Of a stretch of DNA of 64,000 nt, positions 9,043 through 18,700 are shown piece after piece (position 1 is the first letter of the stretch; each line of letters opens with the position of its first letter). Location: contig CBDCVQ010000019.1 of NCBI GenBank assembly GCA_965223165.1, positions 1 through 64,000 on the forward strand. Direction: 5' to 3'. Source of the DNA: JABDMH01 sp965223165. GTDB taxonomy: Bacteria; Bacteroidota; Bacteroidia; Chitinophagales; Saprospiraceae. The notes under the pieces are model-generated. The model saw nothing but the letters and a program-made list of their open reading frames with translations, was not told where the DNA came from and did not search any database. Both the position numbers and the translations under genes were made by a program.

Positions 9043-10404
9043 TTATGGATACTTGACCCAGTCGGGCGTGAAGGTGGCGTACTTAATCGTCTTATGGGGT
9101 CCACCCTGCCGGTCCCTATGGTGATAGCTGTAGATCGCGTGCATCCTACCGTCCGCGCCCTGGATCACCGCCGGATAGTGGCTGGACGTGGCTTGCTCAC
9201 CCCGATCGTCAAACTCCAATTGCTTTGTCCACTTCCAGGAGGCACCGTCATCATCGGAGATCGCCACGGTCAAATCATGTCTCCCTTTTTCGGTAGCATT
9301 ATAGACCATGAGCCAATCTCCATTTTGTAGCGTGACCATGTCAAAGCCTGCCCCGGAATTGGGCAGCAGATCGTCCTTGGCGATGGTCCAGGTGAGGCCC
9401 TGATCGTCCGACGTACAGCGCTGCATGCGTTTGGGCGGGGGGCCATTATCTCGTAGGTACGCACTAAGTGTACCATCCTTACCCACCGCGATCGTCGGCT
9501 GAATGCCAATGCCGCCAATGACCGGATTGCTAAACTGCCAATGCTTGCCCAAGTCATCGGTGATGGCAAAAAGCGAGCAGTTAAATCCATCCGAGTACAA
9601 AGGCACGATGATGCGTCGGCCGAGCACGAGCGGCTTGTTTTTGGTTTGCCAACCGATCCGCCGGGAGAGTGGATAACCCAAGGTGGTCTCCTTCGCATCC
9701 GGGTCACCCAGCAGGCGGCCTCTACGTTTGAGGTTTTGCCCTCCGGCCAAGCTGTCCACGTACGACTTAAACTGCTCCCAGCGTCCCATCCAATAGGACC
9801 GCTGTTCAGCAGGTACCGTCGACAATATTTCCGATTTCAGATAGGCCTCGTATTCCTGCAATTGGTTGCGCATGCCTTCGACAAATCGATCCCCTGGCTG
9901 AATGCCTCGCTCCGTTTTATTGCCGGGCTTGACAAACAAGACGTCTTGCCAGGACCAAGTCGGCGCTCCCGGCTTGAGATAATCATCACTGATGCGATAC
10001 ATGGGAATCGATGTCTCCCATTGATTGGCCAGGACCGGGTACCACATCAGCCAAAGCCGATCCTCCGGATCGATAAACATCATCGGATTGATATCCGGAA
10101 AGCCCGGTACATCTGCCATCAAAAAGGGCGCTGACCAATCCAGGTCTCCCCTGCTCAGTCGGGCACCCATGATGCGTACATCATCGGCCCAGCGCTCCCC
10201 CGATCCCTGAAACCATGCGGCCAGCAGATCTCCATTGGAGAGCTCGACGATGGTGGGTCCATGCACGTGCTCTTCCTGTAGGGGAAAGATGATCTGGCTA
10301 CGAGCCAAATTGGCATAGCGCTTATGCACGACCTCCGTCGTCCCGCAACCCACTACCCACATCGCCAGGCAGAAGGCCGATAGCCGGTACAGCGCTCCAT
10401 TCAT
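9043..10404 (-). CDS. Sialidase-family (BNR/Asp-box) lipoprotein
   Basis: The 453-residue product begins with a lipoprotein signal (AMWVVGC, Cys at about residue 20), so it is probably anchored in a membrane. It has three Asp-box motifs of the form S/T-x-D-x-G-x-x-W: TDDLGKHW, SDDQGLTW and SDDDGASW, which mark the six-bladed beta-propeller of sialidases and related glycosidases. An early segment GPTIVELSNGDLLAAW also fits the family. The typical arginine triad was not checked residue by residue, so activity on sialic acid should not be assumed; related enzymes act on other ulosonic acids or rhamnosides. It lies between the metallophosphoesterase (8-base gap) and GH28 genes in one transcription unit. 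Confidence 0.8.
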   Translation of the reverse strand: MNGALYRLSAFCLAMWVVGCGTTEVVHKRYANLARSQIIFPLQEEHVHGPTIVELSNGDLLAAWFQGSGERWADDVRIMGARLSRGDLDWSAPFLMADVPGFPDINPMMFIDPEDRLWLMWYPVLANQWETSIPMYRISDDYLKPGAPTWSWQDVLFVKPGNKTERGIQPGDRFVEGMRNQLQEYEAYLKSEILSTVPAEQRSYWMGRWEQFKSYVDSLAGGQNLKRRGRLLGDPDAKETTLGYPLSRRIGWQTKNKPLVLGRRIIVPLYSDGFNCSLFAITDDLGKHWQFSNPVIGGIGIQPTIAVGKDGTLSAYLRDNGPPPKRMQRCTSDDQGLTWTIAKDDLLPNSGAGFDMVTLQNGDWLMVYNATEKGRHDLTVAISDDDGASWKWTKQLEFDDRGEQATSSHYPAVIQGADGRMHAIYSYHHRDRQGGPHKTIKYATFTPDWVKYP

Positions 10405-10412
10405 CGTACAAA

Positions 10413-11837
10413 TTACTTTTTGGTACCTGCGACCACTTTATTTAAGGTGAAGGGAAATTTCATTTCCGTGCCATAGGGTCCATTTTCCACCAGCTTGATG
10501 TTGGCAGGAATCTTAAAGACATTTTCTTCTTCCAACCTCTCCACATTCGCATCGTAGAGGGTCTGATTTTCGTCTGCGTCGTAGGTTCCGCTGACCACTG
10601 TATAGATGCTCATGCGATCGGGCTGGTCTCCCTCCTCCGGCAACACATGTATCCATTTGACCTGATTGCCACGATAGCTCTTGATCGTCCAGGGTTTGTC
10701 ATCGTCGTTCGGACGTGGAAAAGCCCCCCAACTGCCCTCTCCTAGAAACATGGTGCCCTTCTCATCATCCCGAATGTAGCCCATGTAGGAGTCGACCCGC
10801 GTGCTGTCCGGGCGCAGCGGATAGGTGATCTTGCTCATATGCGAGTCGCCATCCAGCGACACACTCAAACCATAATCGTAGAACAGCTGTGCCCAGTGCT
10901 TATACTGATAAGGATACTCCGGTTTACTGCTCGTGTGGGGCCACATGGGTTTGTGGTAGCCGGCAATCTTAAACGAATAGTCCTTGTGCTGTTGCAGGTC
11001 CTTGCGTAGCCAGTCTCGCTGAGGTCCGCCGGGATCGACAGAAGAATTGAGGGCGATGATGTGAAAAAAGTCGCCTCCAAAGGAGACGGAATAGTAGATT
11101 TTGGCCCCCGCATCTCCTTCTTCGTACGGTGCATTAAAAATGTAATTTAAATTGGCTAGATCGCCGTTTTCGTGATTGCCGTGCACGGGAAATATCGGGA
11201 TCATTCGACCATCCGGGGTAGTCGTCAACTTGTGCCAGTCCTTGAGCCAGATATGCCATCGGTCCGGGATCGTACCATTGCCACTACAAAAATCACCATT
11301 AAACATGACGAAAAGAGGCCGCAACTTAGACACCAGCCGATTGGATGCCCGGCCCGCTTCCAGGGGCTCGTCATGGCTTTTGGTATCACCGCCGGCGACG
11401 AATGTAAAGGCCTTAGGTTCGTCAGGTGCAGTGCGAAACCAATAGCGCTCACTCACTCCCTTGTCATCCTTAATGACAAAATAATACTCCTGGTCCGGCT
11501 CCAGATCGGTGAGCTTGGCAAAATGGGTGATCATCTCATATTTATCCAGTACACGGTCCGCGGCCTTGCTATTCTTATACCGCCAGTGCTTTCTACCCTG
11601 ATCCTTTTTCCCATAAAGCACGATGGGACGGCCCATCTCATGCTGATCCCACGCCACGGTGATGTTGGTGGCAGGGTCGTCGTTCCAAATAAGCCGATAT
11701 TTATCGGAAGTAGCGTGAAACTCGCTCACGGTCCGGCAGCTCGATAGCAAAAAGACCGCGACAGAAATTCCTAGGATTGTTTTACAAATCTGATGACCAC
11801 TCATATGCATCGTATTTTTTTGATAATTATTTAGCAT
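10413..11837 (-). CDS. Purple-acid-phosphatase-like metallophosphoesterase lipoprotein
   Basis: The 474-residue product has a lipoprotein signal ending in VFLLSSC. An in-frame ATG at 11810 would give a shorter leader. A fibronectin-III-like N-terminal domain (NITVAWDQHEMGRPIVLYG; DLEPDQEYYFVI) precedes a calcineurin-like phosphoesterase domain with the metal-ligand motifs GGDTKSHDE, FNGDFCSGNG, VHGNHENGD, GYHKPMWPH and LDGDSHMS. This arrangement is that of purple acid phosphatases and bacterial PAP-like phosphodiesterases. Its place beside two GDPDs suggests removal of phosphate from a glycan or from glycerol phosphate released by GDPD (inference). It begins the run metallophosphoesterase, sialidase-like, GH28, membrane protein, beta-helix. 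Confidence 0.8.
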   Translation of the reverse strand: MLNNYQKNTMHMSGHQICKTILGISVAVFLLSSCRTVSEFHATSDKYRLIWNDDPATNITVAWDQHEMGRPIVLYGKKDQGRKHWRYKNSKAADRVLDKYEMITHFAKLTDLEPDQEYYFVIKDDKGVSERYWFRTAPDEPKAFTFVAGGDTKSHDEPLEAGRASNRLVSKLRPLFVMFNGDFCSGNGTIPDRWHIWLKDWHKLTTTPDGRMIPIFPVHGNHENGDLANLNYIFNAPYEEGDAGAKIYYSVSFGGDFFHIIALNSSVDPGGPQRDWLRKDLQQHKDYSFKIAGYHKPMWPHTSSKPEYPYQYKHWAQLFYDYGLSVSLDGDSHMSKITYPLRPDSTRVDSYMGYIRDDEKGTMFLGEGSWGAFPRPNDDDKPWTIKSYRGNQVKWIHVLPEEGDQPDRMSIYTVVSGTYDADENQTLYDANVERLEEENVFKIPANIKLVENGPYGTEMKFPFTLNKVVAGTKK

Positions 11838-11866
11838 TCATTTCTTCGAGTTTAAGTCAATATTGA

Positions 11867-11918
11867 CTGGTAGAGTTTATTAAATCTTGTGGTTAGTTCT
11901 AATGCGAAACTCTACCAG
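11867..11918. mobile_element. MITE relic, internally deleted
   Basis: A perfect 12-base inverted repeat CTGGTAGAGTTT / AAACTCTACCAG encloses sequence (TTAAATCTTGTGGTTAGTTCTAATGCG) matching the end of the larger MITE-like copies elsewhere in the window. Only the ends remain. It lies between the second GDPD and the metallophosphoesterase gene and so may affect the 5' region of that transcript. Confidence 0.65.
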
Positions 11919-11930
11919 CTATTTCTTGCA

Positions 11931-12971
11931 TCAGGGATGCAGCCCCCGGGTCCGCAAAGCGGCTAGCAGGGCGGCGGGGCGATCGGTTTGAACAATATTT
12001 GCCCCTCGCCCTAGCAGATCATCCAGCATCTGCTTCTCCTTTGGGGTGCCAAATCGTTGATCTGCTTTGCCCAGTGCATTTAGCCACACCCGGGCGTCAT
12101 GCTGCTTAATGAGTGATACCGTCTCCGTCGTAGAAAAAGACGGATCGATATGCACGACCGGTGGGCTAAAGCGCACCAAGGCCGAGTCCGCCATTTCATG
12201 AGAATAGGCCCTTGGCATCACCAGCAAGGACGCGTCCATAGCTCGAATTTGATCCAATAGCTCATAATCATTGTCAAAGAAAAACACCTGTCGCTGCCGC
12301 CCCATTTTCTGGATCACATCGATGATGGGTTCGACTCGATCAGTCTTTAGATCGATATCCACCAGCATGTTTGGTCCCAACACCTTTAGTGCCTCACGAA
12401 AGGAAGCCACCCGGTGGGGCGTGGTATCTCTCCGGTGTATCAAGCGATATCCTCGTAGCTCTCTCCAGGTCATCGTCTCCGGATCGCCGGAGCCCGTGGT
12501 CGTGCGATCGATGGTGCGATCATGCATCAGCACGGGCACGCCATCCCGGGTCACCTTGAGGTCCAGCTCTACGATATCCACGCCTAGCTCTCGAGCAGCA
12601 CGGATGGCTGGCAGACTATTTTCGGGATGGTTTTGGTGGGCCGCTCGATGTGCTGCCACCAGGACCATGGAGGATTGAGCATCAAGGAATGCGGTCAGGA
12701 CAGAAGATGTCTTGCCGCCCGCCGTTAAGTGCGCCTGCTGCGCACAACCTGCCACCAGCAAGTACCCGCAAACCAAAATCACCACTACCCTGGCCACCTT
12801 CGATCGATTATTCCTGGTGAATGTATGACTGATGCGCCTAAAGACAGAAATGGGAACTCGACAAAAAGTTATTCTTATTTGATAGGTAAAAGGCGTCAAA
12901 GGGGCTGATACCATAAAACGGTACTTTAGTTGGGGCATACTACCGTGCGCGCGGCTGACTACATCAGGCAA
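11931..12971 (-). CDS. Glycerophosphodiester phosphodiesterase, lipoprotein
   Basis: The product has the GDPD TIM-barrel signature: AHRAAHQNHPEN, VDIVELDLKVTRDGVPVLMHD and DRTTTGSG, providing the catalytic His pair and acidic metal ligands. It hydrolyses glycerophosphodiesters to glycerol-3-phosphate and an alcohol in characterised relatives. A lipobox (YLLVAGC) lies unusually far from the annotated ATG, about 75 residues in. A GTG codon just before ARVVVILVCGYLLVAGC would give a normal signal peptide and may be the true start. The motif reads HRA where many relatives have HRG. It is transcribed towards the phosphatase-glycosidase run and is a diverged paralogue of the GDPD at 13398. Confidence 0.8.
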   Translation of the reverse strand: MPDVVSRAHGSMPQLKYRFMVSAPLTPFTYQIRITFCRVPISVFRRISHTFTRNNRSKVARVVVILVCGYLLVAGCAQQAHLTAGGKTSSVLTAFLDAQSSMVLVAAHRAAHQNHPENSLPAIRAARELGVDIVELDLKVTRDGVPVLMHDRTIDRTTTGSGDPETMTWRELRGYRLIHRRDTTPHRVASFREALKVLGPNMLVDIDLKTDRVEPIIDVIQKMGRQRQVFFFDNDYELLDQIRAMDASLLVMPRAYSHEMADSALVRFSPPVVHIDPSFSTTETVSLIKQHDARVWLNALGKADQRFGTPKEKQMLDDLLGRGANIVQTDRPAALLAALRTRGLHP

Positions 12972-12981
12972 CTGCTATCAT

Positions 12982-13296
12982 ATGAAGCGTCTGACAATCT
13001 CATGGCCGGAGATGCTGCTCGCCACCGGCAAGGACAAAGTCGCACTCAAAAGGGAACTTTCTCACTTAGTCACCCAAGGGGAATGCACCAACTTGCCTGG
13101 AGGATTCTATTTGATCACCCCACCGCGCTGTGCCAGGATGGGTCGCTTACGCATTCAGCTGTACATCCACAAGCTCTTACAGTACTTGGCAAAGCCTTAC
13201 TATCTCGGATTTTACTAGGCGGCAAAGTTTCTCGGGGCAGGCCACCAGCACCTGCATAAGGACTATGTGATGATTAAGCACCCCCCCACCCGATGA
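12982..13296 (+). pseudogene. Relic of an AbiEi-type antitoxin gene
   Basis: Starting at ATG 12982 the first 78 codons give an AbiEi-like N-terminal winged-helix region (ALKRELSHLVTQGECTNLPGGFYLI; IQLYIHKLLQYLAKPYYLGFY). An in-frame TAG at 13216 interrupts it. Translation past the TAG continues with AAKFLGAGHQHLHKDYVM, which matches the conserved YY-x-G-x-x-S-A-A-x-x-H-G-A-x-H-Q core of the AbiEi family, then reaches TGA at 13294. The TAG therefore falls inside the conserved core and replaces the usual Ser codon. A run of seven C at 13281-13287 may hide a further frameshift. No AbiEii nucleotidyltransferase toxin follows. The relic sits on the opposite strand between the two GDPD genes, evidence of an insertion into the glycan locus that later decayed. 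Confidence 0.65.
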
Positions 13297-13397
13297 TTGA
13301 TCCTGCAACGACTGGACGAAGTTCCTGCATTTTTCGACGAGAAGAGGAGCACGCGGGGCGGTGGACTTAGCGCAAGAATAATCCCGATTTACTATCT

Positions 13398-14324
13398 CTA
13401 ATCATGCCAGCCCTTCTGACGTAGGAACGTGAGCAGCTCTGCCGGACGGTCAGTCATGATGGCGTTGGCACCGTGCTCGACAAGCCATCCCCAAGCAGCA
13501 TCAGGCCCCTGTACCAGCGCCATCTCATCAGTTCGACCAGCACATAGCTCATCCCACAACGCAATGGCAAGCACGGACCTTCCCCGCTTATTCAAGTCCT
13601 TAATCTGCGTGAACACCGGCGAGTACATGTCATCAAAGAGCATCTCATAGGCCGGTGGCCCCAGATCGGCATGGAAAGCTTGGACGTAACCTGGGATATC
13701 AGGAAGGTCATACCATACCTTGGGCATATATACGATGGAGTCGAGGAGCGAGCCATATCTGGCCCGCATCGTCGCGACGTCATCGTTGCCCTTGAATATC
13801 GCCTGATCCACCGTACCGGTCTTGCGCAGCACCTCATAGGCCTCTCGCACGGTTTTGCCTTCGGTCTTATCGAGGTTAACCATGATTTTGCCTTTGCACA
13901 AGCGCATGACTTCCTCCAGGGTGGGTACCAACTGAGCTGAACCTGGAATGCCGCACGCATTCTTCAGCCTTAGACCCTTGATCTGCTCCAGCGTCAGTGC
14001 ATTGACCGCGCCCGAGCCATTGGTGGTACGGTCCACCGTCAAGTCGTGCATGGCCACTAATACACCATCGCTAGTAAGTCTTACATCGATCTCGACAATG
14101 TCCACACCTAGATCTATACACCGCTGTATCGCCATCAGTGAATTCTCCGGTGCGTATCGCCAATCGCCCCGATGAGAGACCACCAGGATATGATTAGGCA
14201 TAGGATGCTTTAGACGATGCAAGATCGCGGCCGCCCTGTCCTGCCCAGCCGGCTCCTGGGCTAGTGTACCAAGGGAGTAAGCAGCCACGATCCAAGGGAT
14301 ACAAAGCCATCTATAAATGTTCAT
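13398..14324 (-). CDS. Glycerophosphodiester phosphodiesterase, exported
   Basis: Start chosen at ATG 14324, preceded by AAAGGCACC; upstream in-frame codons overlap the SusD gene. The mature protein after the signal peptide (MNIYRWLCIPWIVAAYSLGTLAQ) carries the GDPD motifs SHRGDWRYAPEN, VDIVEIDVRLTSDGVLVAMHD and DRTTNGSG, plus the conserved MVNLDK and C-terminal ANAIMTDRP segments. Predicted role: periplasmic cleavage of glycerophosphodiesters. It lies 19 bases after SusD, so it is almost certainly co-transcribed with the SusC/SusD uptake pair; that placement argues that the imported substrate contains a phosphodiester. Confidence 0.85.
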   Translation of the reverse strand: MNIYRWLCIPWIVAAYSLGTLAQEPAGQDRAAAILHRLKHPMPNHILVVSHRGDWRYAPENSLMAIQRCIDLGVDIVEIDVRLTSDGVLVAMHDLTVDRTTNGSGAVNALTLEQIKGLRLKNACGIPGSAQLVPTLEEVMRLCKGKIMVNLDKTEGKTVREAYEVLRKTGTVDQAIFKGNDDVATMRARYGSLLDSIVYMPKVWYDLPDIPGYVQAFHADLGPPAYEMLFDDMYSPVFTQIKDLNKRGRSVLAIALWDELCAGRTDEMALVQGPDAAWGWLVEHGANAIMTDRPAELLTFLRQKGWHD

Positions 14325-14343
14325 GGTGCCTTTGCGTTTCGTG

Positions 14344-15741
14344 TTAATAACCGGGGTTTTGAGACAGTGCCGGATCGGTGTCAATTTGATTCTGGGGAAT
14401 AGGTTGCAGCAGATCATTCTCATCAATACTAGCGTTCATACCTTGTTCCGCAAACCATCGGTTCATCGTACGGATGGCTTTGCCTGTACGCAGCAGGTCA
14501 AACCACCGATGTCCCTCACCCACCAGCTCAAAGCGCCGCTCTAGTTCGATCGCTTCCGAAACCATGGCTGGGTCGGTATGACGCACATCTGGAAGTCCCG
14601 CACGTGCTCTTATCTGGTTCAGGCTTGCCAGTGCTTCGGTAGTATTGCCCAACTCATTTTCTGCCTCCGCCAGCATCAACAGGACGTCAGCATATCGAAG
14701 CACCACCCAGTCGCTCGGGCCATCTTCGGGTGAGGTCGTCGGCGCTTGATATTTCCGTGAAAAGGGTACACCCTCCGCCGTTGACCCGACATAAGCTTCT
14801 TTCCGGAGATCATCCTCAGCAAAAAGGGCATAGAGAGACCGAGTGGGGAGATTGTGCCCTTTGGCGCCATTGACCGTACCAGAGGGACTAAACTGCCGGA
14901 AGGCCTCGCTCCCCTCGCTGTTGCCGTTGATACCGGAGGCAAATTGGACGGCAAAAATGACCTCCTCATTATTTTCATTACTTATGTCAAACACGTCCTT
15001 GGGATGCCCAACCAAACCATGTATCCCAGCGCTGACCACATCCTCCAACAGCTTTTTGGCACCGCTATAATCCCCCCGCGTAAGCTGCACCTTTGCCAGT
15101 AGGGCTTGTGCCGCTGTCCTTATCACCTTACCCGGTTGGCTTGCGGTACCCGGCAACTCCTGAATTGCCGCTGATAAATCGTCGACTATTTGCACATAGA
15201 TTTCCGAAGTAGCTGTCCGCCCCTGGCCAAAATAAGCGCTGGGATCCGTTGTTTCTTCTGTCACCAGGGGCACATCACCATATACTCTAACCAGATTGAA
15301 GTACAACAGGGCTCGGATGAATTTCATTTCACCCCTGCGTGCTGCCTGCCTGGCACCATCAGCAAAATCTACGTCATCAATTCTATTTAATACGGTGTTG
15401 GCACGTTGGATCCCAATGTAGGAGTCCCTCCATGCACCAGAGATGACCTCATTGGATGTAATTGTGCTAAATTCATCCAATTGTCCATAGCGTCCACCAT
15501 CGTTGGCCGGCACTTCATCAAACGTATTGTCGGAAGGAATTTCCCCCAACACAGGAATATACAAATTGTATAATCCGGTAAACTGTAAGCTGGCGTACAC
15601 CCCATTGACGGCTTCCTCTATCTGAGCCTCCGTCTTGTAAAAATTATCCGCTTCCTTTTCGGTAATGGGGTTCACATGCAGCTGGTCCTCGCATGCATAG
15701 ATGACCAGGAGACCGATTAGGGCATATATAATTCTATTCAT
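14344..15741 (-). CDS. susD: SusD/RagB-family outer-membrane glycan-binding lipoprotein
   Basis: ATG 15741 is preferred because it gives a proper lipoprotein signal (MNRIIYALIGLLVIYAC). The product has SusD hallmarks: the N-terminal EKEADNFYKTEAQIEEAVNGVYASLQ segment, a TPR-like helical body (FIRALLYFNLVRVYGDVPLV), and the C-terminal DWVVLRYADVLLMLAEAENELG and ELERRFELVGEGHRWFDLLRTG motifs of RagB/SusD proteins. It acts as the lid of the SusC channel on the cell surface, capturing the oligosaccharide. It follows SusC by 31 bases and precedes a GDPD by 19 bases. Confidence 0.92.
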   Translation of the reverse strand: MNRIIYALIGLLVIYACEDQLHVNPITEKEADNFYKTEAQIEEAVNGVYASLQFTGLYNLYIPVLGEIPSDNTFDEVPANDGGRYGQLDEFSTITSNEVISGAWRDSYIGIQRANTVLNRIDDVDFADGARQAARRGEMKFIRALLYFNLVRVYGDVPLVTEETTDPSAYFGQGRTATSEIYVQIVDDLSAAIQELPGTASQPGKVIRTAAQALLAKVQLTRGDYSGAKKLLEDVVSAGIHGLVGHPKDVFDISNENNEEVIFAVQFASGINGNSEGSEAFRQFSPSGTVNGAKGHNLPTRSLYALFAEDDLRKEAYVGSTAEGVPFSRKYQAPTTSPEDGPSDWVVLRYADVLLMLAEAENELGNTTEALASLNQIRARAGLPDVRHTDPAMVSEAIELERRFELVGEGHRWFDLLRTGKAIRTMNRWFAEQGMNASIDENDLLQPIPQNQIDTDPALSQNPGY

Positions 15742-15772
15742 TAGATCAAGCTTTTTTTGGAAATGACAAAAT

Positions 15773-18700
15773 TCAAAAGGAGGTAGAGAACCCAAGAATG
15801 AATGACCGAGCCACGGGGTAATTATTTCCTCTCATATAACCAGATTGAAGTACGTCAAGGCTTGTTCCTTCGGGATTGTTAGCCCGATAGTCTGTGATAG
15901 TAAAAAGGTTATTTGCACTTGCGTAAATCTTCGCGCCCGATATTCCCATCCTATTTGTGACCGAGATGGGTATTTGGTAGGATAGCTGGATGTCCCTCAA
16001 GCGGAGATAGTCACCATCCTTGATGAAGATGCTTGAAGTTCTGGTATTTCTTCTGGCAGCGGATAAGTTATAATTTGGCTGTCCAAAAAATCCGTCAGGG
16101 TTGTTCTGAGGGTGATATCGATTGTCAAAGTAGTACTTAGTAGGCACAGCAAAACCCGCGCCGACTTCTTGCAAAAACGAAATATCAAAGTCGTATACCT
16201 TTCTACCAGCCACCCCCATCAAAGAGAAGCTGAGACCAAAATTCTTATACCCAAAATTGCCGCCAAAACCATAGGTGAAGTCAGGTGAGTAAGTACCAAG
16301 AGGCACCTTGTCGGCATCGTTGATGACCCGATCTCCATTGACGTCCTCCACAATAAAGTCCCCTGTCAACGTGCCCGTCAGATGTGGCGAAGATTCTATC
16401 TCAGTCCTGGTCCGGTATACTCCGGTCACCCGGTAGCCGTACATCTCGGCAACGGGACCTCCTACCACCGTTCTCCATGCGCCGTCTATCCCGGCTCTTA
16501 TCTCCTCTTGCCCCTCCTCCAGAGCTACTACCTCACTCCTATTAGAGCTAAAATTGGCAAAGAAAGTCGACGTGAGTTTTCCGATATTGAAACCTTTTCC
16601 ATTCACCTCCACTTCCACACCTGAATTTCTGACCTCGCCGATATTAGTAGTATAACTGCTAAACCCCGATTGTTCGGGTACCGGCACATCCAGAAGTAAA
16701 TCAGACGTCCTTGAACCGTAGTAATCCAAAGAAAGGTTTAGTTTGTTCTGGAAAAAACCCAACTCCACTCCGACATCGAAGGAAGTATTGGTTTCCCATG
16801 ATAGATTGGGATTGGGAGAGGTGGTCGTAGCAAATCCAGGCGCTAAACGGGTGCCATACACAAAGTCAGAACCGGTCACCAATGCTCGCGAACTGTAGGA
16901 TCCGATCTGGTTGTTTCCGGATTGCCCCCAGCTAGCTCTTAGCTTCGCAAACGAAAAATTATCGGATTGGGGAAAGAACGCTTCGCGACTCACTATCCAC
17001 CCGGCTGAAAAAGCAGGAAAGACACCCCACTGCGTCTTTAGTCCAAATCGGGACGAACCATCTCGTCTGATGGCCACTGACAGCATATAACGATCCTTCA
17101 ATGTATACCGTGCCCTGGCCAAGTAAGAGATCTGAACCCATTCATAGCGACTTGCATCTACGCTAAAACTGCTTGCTCCGGCAATATTGGTAATGTTATC
17201 ATCTGCAATACCTGATCCCGCTACCTCTCTTTGACTGCCTGTCTCCTTCTGAAAGGTAAAACCAGCGACAACATCCAGCGCATGGACATCAAACGTCCGC
17301 TTGTAGCTCAACAATTGCTCTGTCAGGCAATTCCAAAGCACTCCGCTGGTTTCACTAGCTTGAGCAGGTTTGGGAGCCTGCGTCCTATATCCTCCGATGA
17401 ATGACGGATTATAATAGTCATAAAAGAAACTCCTATAGTCAGCACCCAGGGACGTACTGAAGTCTAACCCCGGAAGTACATTTAATTTCAGATAAGTGTG
17501 CCCAAAGGTCCTGAAGTCCTCGCGGTCATTTCGTACATGATCAATCATGGTCATCACATTCTCAGCCAAGGCACCGTCTTCATGCGTATTCGCAATGATC
17601 TGCTCACTTATATTTAAGTTACCTTCCTCATCATAGGGAGCGAAGAAAGGGTACATGATATTCAACCCACTGATGGGGTCGCGATTCCAGTTTCCGACAA
17701 TGTCCAGGTGATCTCTCTGGGAGAAAGACGGATTTAATGATACCCCAAATTCCAATCTGTCAGAAAGCTCGGTATTCAATTTGATAGACATATTGTAGCG
17801 ATCAAAAGCCGAGCCCTTTACGATGCCGTCTTGCAAGAAATAACTTCCGGAAAGGTAGTAGTTGGTTTTATCGGTCTTGCCGGATACCGACAACTGTAGG
17901 TTGCTGATGGGGGCATTACGGTACAATTCATCTTGCCAATCGGTGTCGGTCAGACCCGACTGTCCCTCCAGGTAAGGGTCGAGATAATCCAGGCGGAGCA
18001 TCCGCCTGTTCGCTCCCTTGGCTATCCGTGTATCGTTATCGTCGGATTCGTTGCGATTGTCCGGATCTGCGGCCACATAAGCCCAATTCCGACCCTCCCT
18101 CATAAACTGAGCTGTCTCATAAGCATCAGCAAACTCTAGCTTATTGGCACGCTGTTGCAGCCCGGCATAGACATCGAGGGTGATTTTTGCTTTTTCCGTG
18201 GTGCCTTCCTTAGTTTTAATCAGAATGACTCCATTGGCAGCTCTCGAACCGTAAATCGCAGCCGAAGCTGCATCCTTTAATATATCGATGGACTCGATGT
18301 CCTTGGGATTGATGGAATTGAGCGAGCTGCCCTCGGTCAGGGGGAATCCATCGACCACAATCAGTGGATTGTTGCCGGCAGTGAGGGTTCCAATGCCACG
18401 GATCACGATCTGCGCATCGCTGCCCGGAGTACCAAACTCGTTGATTTGCAAGCCCGCTACCTTACCTGCCAACTGCTGCTCAAAACTGCTGGCTGAATAC
18501 CGCTCAAGCTCTTCGGCCTTGGTATTGGACAAGGCGCCAGTGACGTTGGTCATCTCCTGTGTACCGTACCCAATGACCACCACTTCATCCAGATCCGTAA
18601 GCGCCGGTGAGAGCTCGATCTGAAGTTCATTTTGCCCCTTGGCGACAATTACTTCCGTGGCTACAAACCCGATAAACGACACGACCAATGTCACCTCCTC

